NCBI GenBank assembly: GCA_023150555.1
Contig: JAKLKQ010000056.1
Coordinates: 1 to 46,803 of the forward strand
From: Planctomycetota bacterium
GTDB taxonomy: Bacteria > Planctomycetota > SZUA-567 > H5-PLA8
DNA length: 46,803 bases
Direction: 5' to 3'
The stretch's first letter is position 1, and each line of letters starts with the position of its first letter. The translations under genes and the position numbers were made by a program. Of the stretch, positions 41,244 to 46,803 are shown one piece after another. The notes under the pieces are model-generated. The model saw only the letters and a list, made by a program, of their open reading frames with translations. It did no database searches and was not told the DNA's origin.

Positions 41244-42488
41244 TCAGGCGCGGTTGATCGCATCAATCATCAGGCGCAGCTTGCCGCAGTTCTTGCGGTT
41301 GAAGGGCAGCACCAGGCGCGGCAGCGCGTTCAGTTCCGGCTGGTCGGACATCTCGTCGGGCAGCGGGCCGCTCTCGCGGATGCGCGCCTTGCTGCCGTTC
41401 ATGATCGGCGCGAAGCGCTTGTTCAGGTCCTCCAGCGCGCCTTTGGGCAGCGGCGTCAGCAGGCGCAGGACCAGTTCGTCGCGCACGTAGCGGCTGGAGT
41501 GGTACCGTTTGTAGTAGTTGCTGATTTCGTCGGCGGCCCAATAAATGTCGTCGGTAATCTTGAAGAGGTGCATGTCCTCCTCACTGATCAGGCCTTTGCC
41601 CAGCAGGTGCTCGGCGACGTAATCGGCCCACTCGCGCCAGTAGGTCCCGCCCGGCCTATCGATGAAGACGATGGGGATCATCGAGGCCTTGCCGGTCTGC
41701 ACCAGCGTCAGCGTCTCGAAACCTTCGTCGTGCGTGCCGAAGCCGCCCGGGAAGAGCGCGATGGCGCTGGCTTCCTTCACGAAGCAGAGCTTGCGCGTGA
41801 AAAAGTATCGGAAGTTGATCAGCTTGTTGTCGCCTTCGATGTGCGGGTTCGCGGTCTGCTCGAAGGGCAGGCGGATGTTCACGCCGAAGCTGGCGTCGCG
41901 GCCCGCGCCGCCCTGTGCGGCCTCCATGATGCCCGGCCCCGCTCCGGTGATGACCATGAAGCCGCGTCGGACCAGTTCCTCGCTGAAGGCGTGCGCCTGT
42001 TTGTACTCGGGCGCGTCGGGCTTGGTGCGCGCCGAGCCGAAGACGGTGACCTTGCGCGTGTTGGCGAAGGGGCGAAAGGTCTTGAACGCGTAGCGCAGCT
42101 CGCGCAGCGTCGCGGCCAGGATCTTCAGTTCGCCGCGGTTGGCGCCGTCGCGCATCAGGCGCAGCGCGCTGAAGATGATGTCGCGCAGCAGGTCCTCGTC
42201 GGGGTGGGTGCCTTGAAGCGCCAGAATCTCCTGCGCCTTCTCTTCGATCTGCTTCCGTGTGGGCGGCGGCACGGCACAGGCGTAGGCGTTCTTCGGTGCT
42301 GGTGGCTTGCCTCTTCTCGGCGGCGGCGGCGCCGGCGCCGGCGCGGTGGGTTCGACGACCTCCACCTTGATCCTGCCGCCGTTGTCGTCCAGCACGGGCT
42401 CGGGCGGCGGCGGAATCTTGATCGAGAACTTGCGCGTGACCTGCATCTTCTTCTTCGAGGTCTGGGTGCTGCGTCGCGTCTTCGACAT
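41244..42488 (-). CDS. LOG family protein (TIGR00730-like) with Pro-rich N-terminus
   Basis: 414 residues. The LOG core is recognised by V-F-G-S-A-R, G-A-G-P-G-I-M-E-A-A and P-G-G-F-G-T-H-D-E-G-F-E-T (variant of the P-G-G-x-G-T-x-x-E motif). Family enzymes cleave nucleoside-5'-monophosphates at the N-glycosidic bond (cytokinin-activating LOG, PpnN). The first ~90 residues are an atypical basic and Pro-rich extension (I-P-P-P-P-E-P, A-P-A-P-P-P-P-R-R-G-K). The ORF is longer than the usual ~190-260 residues and closer to PpnN-like proteins. Putative promoter at 42548-42578. Confidence 0.88.
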   Translation of the reverse strand: MSKTRRSTQTSKKKMQVTRKFSIKIPPPPEPVLDDNGGRIKVEVVEPTAPAPAPPPPRRGKPPAPKNAYACAVPPPTRKQIEEKAQEILALQGTHPDEDLLRDIIFSALRLMRDGANRGELKILAATLRELRYAFKTFRPFANTRKVTVFGSARTKPDAPEYKQAHAFSEELVRRGFMVITGAGPGIMEAAQGGAGRDASFGVNIRLPFEQTANPHIEGDNKLINFRYFFTRKLCFVKEASAIALFPGGFGTHDEGFETLTLVQTGKASMIPIVFIDRPGGTYWREWADYVAEHLLGKGLISEEDMHLFKITDDIYWAADEISNYYKRYHSSRYVRDELVLRLLTPLPKGALEDLNKRFAPIMNGSKARIRESGPLPDEMSDQPELNALPRLVLPFNRKNCGKLRLMIDAINRA

Positions 42489-42547
42489 GGATGGATGAAC
42501 TCCGTTACGAAATGCTCCGCGCGATCAGGATGGCCCGGAAAAGCGCC

Positions 42548-42578
42548 ACTATACCACAGCTTTCGGGAAGCGCGTCAA
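42548..42578 (-). promoter_or_regulatory. Putative promoter of the LOG gene
   Basis: Minus-strand TTGACG (42573-42578) and an extended -10 TGGTATAGT (TATAGT at 42548-42553) with a 19-nt spacer. It overlaps the 3' end of moaE. Confidence 0.45.
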
Positions 42579-43018
42579 ACCTGTACCGGCTTTCCGTCGG
42601 GGCCGACCCATACCGGCGCGCTGCCGTCGGCGTAGAACTCCTTCTTCCAGATCGGGACGCCGGTCTTCAGCGTGTCGATCAGGTATCGGCAGCCCTGAAA
42701 GGCCGCGTCGCGGTGCGGCGCGCTTGCCGCGATCGCGACGCTGGCTTCGCCGATCTGCAACTCGCCCAAACGGTGGTGAATGGCTGCGTCACTGAGGCCG
42801 AACTTCCCGATGGCGTCGGCGCGGAGTTTTTCGAGCGCCTTCTTCGCGAGGGGCTCGTGAGCCTCGTACGCGAGTTTCAGGACCGCGCGGCCTTCGTGGC
42901 GGTTGCGCGTCGTGCCGACGAAGCTCACCACCGCGCCGGCTTCGGGGCGTTCGACCGCCTTGTTCAGGGCCTCGGGGTCCAGGACCTCGCGCGTCAGCTT
43001 CGTCGCCGAATCGCTCAT
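42575..43018 (-). CDS. moaE: Molybdopterin synthase large subunit MoaE
   Basis: 147 residues from ATG 43018; a TTG at 43030 overlaps the moaD stop and is less likely. Characteristic blocks: V-V-S-F-V-G-T-T-R-N-R-H-E-G, L-A-Y-E-A-H-E-P-L-A, H-H-R-L-G-E-L and the active-site end P-I-W-K-K-E with its lysines. Together with thiocarboxylated MoaD it inserts two sulfurs into cyclic pyranopterin monophosphate to form molybdopterin. It follows moaD on the same strand; other Mo-cofactor genes are outside the window. Confidence 0.96.
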   Translation of the reverse strand: MSDSATKLTREVLDPEALNKAVERPEAGAVVSFVGTTRNRHEGRAVLKLAYEAHEPLAKKALEKLRADAIGKFGLSDAAIHHRLGELQIGEASVAIAASAPHRDAAFQGCRYLIDTLKTGVPIWKKEFYADGSAPVWVGPDGKPVQV

Positions 43019-43026
43019 GGCGTCGT

Positions 43027-43272
43027 TCAACCTCCTCCGAAGGGCGGCAGCAGATCGACGACGTCGCCGTCGCGAAGAATCCCGTCGCGCGCCGCGAACT
43101 CGTCATTGACCGCGACCTGCAGGCTGGGTAGCAGCGGCGCCAGGGCGGTGTACTTGGCCGCGAAGCGCTTCAGCGCATCGCCCACCGCCGCGCCCGACGG
43201 CAGGTCGAGGGCCTCCTCGGTCTTGCCGGTCTTCTCGCGCAGGAGCGCGTGGTAGCGTAGCGTCACGATCAT
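43027..43272 (-). CDS. moaD: Molybdopterin synthase sulfur carrier MoaD
   Basis: 81 residues, ubiquitin-like fold (M-I-V-T-L-R-Y-H-A-L-L-R-E-K-T-G), ending in D-V-V-D-L-L-P-P-F-G-G-G. The terminal Gly-Gly, which becomes a thiocarboxylate, is preserved, with one extra glycine before it. Its stop is 8 nt before the moaE start, so the two are coupled, with moaE's ribosome binding site (GGAGGAGG) formed by the MoaD glycine codons. ORFs that extend far upstream on this strand are shadows of holA. Confidence 0.93.
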   Translation of the reverse strand: MIVTLRYHALLREKTGKTEEALDLPSGAAVGDALKRFAAKYTALAPLLPSLQVAVNDEFAARDGILRDGDVVDLLPPFGGG

Positions 43273-43339
43273 GCGCCTATGACACCCGTTCCTGCCGCGC
43301 CGGTCAAGAGGGAAAGGGGGAAGCGCGCGCGGCGTGTTC

Positions 43340-43368
43340 TTTACCCACTGCGAAAGGGCTGCTACAAC
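43340..43368 (+). promoter_or_regulatory. Putative leaderless-type promoter of holA
   Basis: TTTACC (43340-43345) and TACAAC (43363-43368) with a 17-nt spacer; the -10 ends 7 nt before the ATG and there is no Shine-Dalgarno sequence. Confidence 0.4.
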
Positions 43369-43375
43369 ACAACGC

Positions 43376-44518
43376 ATGGCCCGCAAAGCCGCCGCAGAGG
43401 ACAATAAAGGAGGCGTCGCACCCGCCCAGGTCGCCAAGGCCTGGGCCAAGGGGAAGCTCCCGCGTGCGGCGCTGGTCGTCGGCGCGGAGTCGGCCCTGCG
43501 CGAGCAGGCCCTGGCCGGACTGCGCGAAGCGGCTTTTGGCGGCGCCGATCCAGGCATGGGCTGGGTGGTCCTGCACGCCGACGCGGGCGAGGAAGCGCAG
43601 GACCTGCTGCCGGCTTCCGTGCTGGACGAGATCCGCACGCGTCCGATGTTCGCCGAACCGGACGCGCCGAAGGTCGTGGTGATCCGCCACGCCGACGAAT
43701 ACCTCAACAAGGCCGACGTGCGCGACATCTTTGAGCGCAACCTCGAGGCTATCCCAACCGACGCGACGCTGGTCTTCGAGGTCGCGCAGGCTGGGCGCCT
43801 GAAGTCCACGCGCCTGTACAAGGCCCTGCAGAAGGACGGCGCCGTCGTCGAGTGCGATCCGCTCTCGCACTTCGGCGGGCCGGACTCGCCGCTGTCCGCG
43901 GAAGTCGAACGCCGCGCCCGCGCGCTGGGTTTGAAGATGAACGTCGCCGCGGTGAGGGCCCTGATCGACCGCAGCGGCCAGCACCTGGGCGTGCTGGAGG
44001 AGGAACTCTCGAAGCTCTCGCTCAGCCTCGGCGCGCAGGAGGACCAGGCCGTCGCGGTGTCGGAATCCGACATCGAACGCATCTGCGCCGACGCGCGGCT
44101 GGTGGGCGCGTTCGAGTTCGCCGACGCGGTGGCCGAGCGCAACAAGAAGGCCGCGCTGGAGGCCCTGGGCGCGATCTTCGCGCACGGCCTGGGCGACCAC
44201 AAGAAACCCGGGCGCGTGGTCACCAACGAGGCCAACATCGCGATGCGGCTGTTGGGCGCGCTGACGTACAAGCTCACGCAGCTCCAGGACGCGCAGGCCG
44301 GGCTGGACAAGGGCCTGCGCGAGGACGCCGCCTTCCGCGAGGCCAAGGCCTTCACCGGGTTTCAGCAGAACGCCGTGCGCCGCGCGCTGCGCGTGCACAA
44401 CGCGAAGTCCCTGCGCGCGTGCATGGAAGCGCTGATGACGGCGAATCTGGCGTTGCGCACCGGCGCCGGGCGGCGCGAAGCGCTGGAGCGCCTCGTCTGG
44501 GACGTCTGCCGGCGCTGA
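43376..44518 (+). CDS. holA: DNA polymerase III subunit delta
   Basis: 380 residues. The ATG at 43376 is preferred to an in-frame TTG-type start at 43334. The pattern matches HolA: A-L-V-V-G-A-E-S-A-L-R-E-Q-A-L near the N-terminus, K-V-V-V-I-R-H-A-D-E-Y-L, S-T-R-L-Y-K-A-L and the C-terminal collar with E-E-L-S-K-L and F-Q-Q-N-A-V-R-R-A-L. It is part of the clamp loader that opens the beta clamp. Weakly conserved family, so slightly less certain than the Mo-cofactor genes. The next gene starts 17 nt after its stop. Confidence 0.87.
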   Translation: MARKAAAEDNKGGVAPAQVAKAWAKGKLPRAALVVGAESALREQALAGLREAAFGGADPGMGWVVLHADAGEEAQDLLPASVLDEIRTRPMFAEPDAPKVVVIRHADEYLNKADVRDIFERNLEAIPTDATLVFEVAQAGRLKSTRLYKALQKDGAVVECDPLSHFGGPDSPLSAEVERRARALGLKMNVAAVRALIDRSGQHLGVLEEELSKLSLSLGAQEDQAVAVSESDIERICADARLVGAFEFADAVAERNKKAALEALGAIFAHGLGDHKKPGRVVTNEANIAMRLLGALTYKLTQLQDAQAGLDKGLREDAAFREAKAFTGFQQNAVRRALRVHNAKSLRACMEALMTANLALRTGAGRREALERLVWDVCRR

Positions 44519-44535
44519 ACCGGCCAAGCGCGCGC

Positions 44536-45783
44536 ATGTCCCCCGAACCTTCCGTCGAAGCCACGCCGGCGCAGCGCAACCAGGCGCGGCGTGCGTTCGC
44601 GCTGGCGGCCTTCGGCAGCCTGCTGATTCCCGGCATCCTGAACGCGGGCGTGGTGCCGCACGAACTGCTGGGCATCCGCGAGGAATTTGGACTGACCGAG
44701 ATGACCTTCGGCATCATCGCGGCCTCGATCGCGGCGGTGGCGGTGGTGCTGGGCTGCACGGCGGCATGGGCGATCCCGCGTTACGGTGCGTACCGCGTGC
44801 TGCTGGCCGGGTACTTCATCTTCGCCGTGGGGATGTTCGGCGTGATCCTGGCACCGATGGGCGCCGTCGCGCTGCTGCTGGGCACGTGCATCGCGTGGGG
44901 CATGGCGTACCTGCATCAGGGCAACGGCCTGGCCGTCGCGTACGCGCCCAGGCGCGCCGCGGCGATGACGAATCTGCTGCACAGCTTCAACGCGCTGGGC
45001 AAAGCCATCGGGCCGACCTTCGCGCTGATCGGCACGACGTGGCGCGAACCCTTCGCCGCGCTGGGCGCCGTCGCTGCGGTGCTGGGCCTGGCCGGCCTGG
45101 CGGGGACCGGCTTCGAACGCATGAAGGGCGGCGAGTCCGATGAAGACGACGCGCCCGCCGAAGCGTACCGCGAGGCGCCCGCGCGCGAGGCCCTGCGTTC
45201 GCCGTTCTTCTGGTGCGCGGCCGCGCTGTTCGTGCCCATCGCGGGGATGGAGCTGATCGCAACGCTGTGGCTGCCCAGCTACTTGAAGGAGGACTCGGGA
45301 CTGCCGCAGGCCGACGGCGAGGCGCTGGCGGTGCTGGCGACGGTGACGATCTTCTGGTCGATGTGCGCGATGCGTTTCGCCGCGCCGTGGGTCCTCAAGC
45401 GCGTGCCGCCGGTGGTCTTCCTGGCGGCCTGTTCGTCGGGGACATTGGCGCTGCTGGTCAGCCTGGAGCTGAATCTGTGGAGCGGGCCTGTCGCGTGGGC
45501 GTCGATGGCGCTGACGGGCGTGGGCTTCAGCGCGGCGTGGCCGACCTTCTTCGCGCTCTGTTGCACCTACTTCCCGAAGCACCGCGGCCTGCTGAGCATC
45601 GTCAGCGGCGCGGCGACGACGGTGGCGTGGATCGGCTTGAGCGCGGTCAGCGGCGTGGTGGCCTACAAGTTTGGGCTGGGCTGGGCGCTGCGCATCGCGC
45701 CGATGCTGGCGGTCTTCGTGATCGCCGGCGCGGTCCTCGTCTGCCGCCGGGGCGAGGCCCTGCTTTCGCGAAGTGCGGAGTAA
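44536..45783 (+). CDS. MFS transporter
   Basis: 415 residues with about twelve hydrophobic segments and a charged central loop (G-G-E-S-D-E-D-D-A-P) separating two halves. The layout G-V-V-P-H-E-L-L-G-I-R-E-E-F-G-L-T-E, Y-L-H-Q-G-N-G-L-A-V-A-Y-A-P and A-W-P-T-F-F-A-L-C-C-T-Y-F-P resembles sugar or organic-anion MFS members (FucP/NarK-like arrangement). The substrate is unknown. The start ATG is 17 nt after holA, suggesting cotranscription. Confidence 0.88.
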   Translation: MSPEPSVEATPAQRNQARRAFALAAFGSLLIPGILNAGVVPHELLGIREEFGLTEMTFGIIAASIAAVAVVLGCTAAWAIPRYGAYRVLLAGYFIFAVGMFGVILAPMGAVALLLGTCIAWGMAYLHQGNGLAVAYAPRRAAAMTNLLHSFNALGKAIGPTFALIGTTWREPFAALGAVAAVLGLAGLAGTGFERMKGGESDEDDAPAEAYREAPAREALRSPFFWCAAALFVPIAGMELIATLWLPSYLKEDSGLPQADGEALAVLATVTIFWSMCAMRFAAPWVLKRVPPVVFLAACSSGTLALLVSLELNLWSGPVAWASMALTGVGFSAAWPTFFALCCTYFPKHRGLLSIVSGAATTVAWIGLSAVSGVVAYKFGLGWALRIAPMLAVFVIAGAVLVCRRGEALLSRSAE

Positions 45784-45788
45784 CGGCG

Positions 45789-45817
45789 CTCACCACGAAG
45801 GCACGGAGAGCACCGAG
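45789..45817. repeat. Dispersed CACGAAGGCACGGAG repeat
   Basis: CTCACCACGAAGGCACGGAG then AGCACCGAG right after the transporter gene; a widespread intergenic repeat type in environmental genomes. Confidence 0.6.
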
Positions 45818-45890
45818 AAAAAGTTTCGGGTTGCCGGTCCCTGGTTTCGAGGTCTGGCCGGCGAGGCCGAGTTCCCAGTTGGGGCAGGGG

Positions 45891-46376
45891 CTATGACCGG
45901 GGTGGAGGTTCGTCTCGGATTTCCTGCTTCTCTTCTTGAGCTCTAGAGTTCAATGGCTGATCGGCGGCTTCGGAGGGATCGGCCGATTCTGCAGTTGATG
46001 CGCTATTGCTGTGGACCATGGGCGGATTGGGCGGGTAAGACTCGATGAGGACGCGCGCAAACTGGAAATGGCATATCAAGTAGGAGCCAATGCCCAAAAA
46101 AGGGAAGAGTATCTGTGCCAGCGGGAGGCTCACAGAGGCGAGCAAGGTCGCTATAACAGGAGAGATGAGTACGGCTGTCAGAAAAGCAAGGAACCTGCGG
46201 CACAATGACAGCCGAAGCTTAGCTCCGCAGTTATTGCAGTAAATCGGGAAGAATATTCTCCCACTTGAGAAAAGTATTTCAGCTGAAATGTCCCTGCCGC
46301 AAACAGGACAATTGGTCCTCGCAGTTTGGGGCGAGCATTCCGGCGGCTTTGAGCCAAGTTCGGGCGGTTCGGCCAT
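45891..46376 (-). CDS. Zinc-ribbon membrane protein
   Basis: 161 residues from ATG 46376; the longer frame upstream is Arg/Gly/Ala-rich and unsupported. Residues ~20-55 form a zinc ribbon, C-P-V-C-G-R-D ... Y-C-N-N-C-G-A-K-L. Two transmembrane helices follow (A-F-L-T-A-V-L-I-S-P-V-I-A-T-L-L and L-A-Q-I-L-F-P-F-L-G-I-G-S-Y-L-I), then a Ser/Glu/Pro-rich tail. No partner or function is evident. No Shine-Dalgarno sequence; a -10-like TATACT ends 6 nt before the ATG. Confidence 0.68.
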   Translation of the reverse strand: MAEPPELGSKPPECSPQTARTNCPVCGRDISAEILFSSGRIFFPIYCNNCGAKLRLSLCRRFLAFLTAVLISPVIATLLASVSLPLAQILFPFLGIGSYLICHFQFARVLIESYPPNPPMVHSNSASTAESADPSEAADQPLNSRAQEEKQEIRDEPPPRS

Positions 46377-46382
46377 GGGGCC

Positions 46383-46388
46383 AGTATA
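46383..46388 (-). promoter_or_regulatory. -10-like hexamer, leaderless type
   Basis: Minus-strand TATACT ends 6 nt before the start codon at 46376. No matching -35 at 17 nt was found. Confidence 0.3.
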
Positions 46389-46474
46389 CCTACATTTTCT
46401 GCCAATGCCGCCGAGCGGGCCCGCGCCTGCACCCGCACCCGCTTCAGCCCCGGGCCGCAGCCGACGGCGCCAGC

Positions 46475-46803
46475 CGCCTTCCCTGCGCACTTATATTGCA
46501 TCTTATTGTAGTCATAATAAATCAAAAGTGAAATTCTCTATTCCTTTACTCTCATGGGGTTACAGGATTAAGAAGCGGAATTCTTAGACCCATGGTCGTT
46601 CAAATAGGCAGGAGTCAGGAAAGAGGATTCAGGCGTCAGGGAGAGCGTATTGGATCTTGGTCAGATCGGCGTGCACGCGCGAAGCGTGAACCGGAAATTG
46701 GAAACGGGAAACGCCGTTCCTGGTCACTGAATCCCGAGCCCTGACCCCTTGCAGTTGCAGTACCCGCGGCAGGATGTCGTTCGATGGACGAGCGAGGTCT
46801 TCT
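46475..46803 (-). repeat. Intergenic repeat element, copy B (truncated by the window end)
   Basis: The reverse complement aligns with 20491-20840 in the same block order. It reaches the window edge at the GAAGACCTCGC block, so it may continue beyond. Whether the folded region at 20257-20449 also accompanies this copy cannot be seen. Confidence 0.85.

Overview
The window is GC-rich chromosomal DNA, most likely from a planctomycete or a close relative. The main argument is a small HEAT-type signature (W-I-x-x-L-x-D-E-D-[FY]-x-x-R-x-x-A-x-x-x-L-x-x-x-G), typical of Planctomycetes, which occurs five times in four exported or membrane proteins. Other hints are two ECF sigma factors (one carrying its own transmembrane helix and C-terminal domain), many signal-peptide proteins of unknown role, and intergenic spacers full of degenerate short repeats. 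No tRNA, rRNA, transposase, phage or CRISPR locus was found. The assignment is an inference, since no phylogenetic marker could be searched.

Layout. 1-9.2 kb: a secreted beta-propeller protein, a polytopic membrane protein, a MalK/UgpC-type ABC ATPase, then a plus-strand cluster of ECF sigma factor, membrane-anchored HEAT protein and secreted HEAT paralogue. 9.2-14.2 kb, mostly minus strand: MBL-fold hydrolase, four-helix-bundle protein, a membrane-anchored NAD(P)HX-epimerase-like protein with a duplicated YjeF_N domain, PyrK, a lower-GC lipoprotein and a zinc-ribbon protein. 14.6-20 kb: alkaline-phosphatase-superfamily enzyme, a small orphan, short CbiX chelatase and a HEAT protein whose 5' part contains a palindromic element. 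19.9-21.3 kb is a 1.4 kb gene-free repeat region with a candidate structured RNA and one copy of an intergenic element that recurs inverted at the right edge of the window. 21.3-25.8 kb: an AT-richer orphan, a gluzincin-type metallopeptidase, a VOC protein, a HEAT membrane protein, ribosomal protein S20 (with recognisable promoter and terminator) and a STAS-like protein.

25.9-28.8 kb is a tightly coupled minus-strand operon, siroheme synthase (Met8 type) - HemX/CcsA-like membrane protein - HemA, joined by ATGA overlaps. With the CbiX chelatase at 17.6 kb it covers the entry to tetrapyrrole synthesis and much of the siroheme branch. 28.9-34.8 kb: a GT4 glycosyltransferase, another HEAT protein, and a DUF4912 protein with a long Lys/Ala/Pro tail next to a toroid-like, probably carbohydrate-active protein. 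34.8-38 kb: a divergent pair made of an HU-like DNA-binding protein with an acidic linker and the sigma-TM fusion. 38-46.4 kb: methyltransferase, small putative wHTH protein, AraC regulator, serine beta-lactamase-fold hydrolase, LOG family protein, MoaE/MoaD, DNA polymerase III delta subunit, MFS transporter and a zinc-ribbon membrane protein.

Themes worth a second look are the membrane-tethered sigma factor, the degenerate duplicated YjeF_N domain, the HU-like fusion, the inverted ~330 bp intergenic element with an adjacent folded region, and a group of genes without Shine-Dalgarno sequences whose -10-like hexamers lie 6-8 nt before the ATG, suggesting leaderless transcripts.
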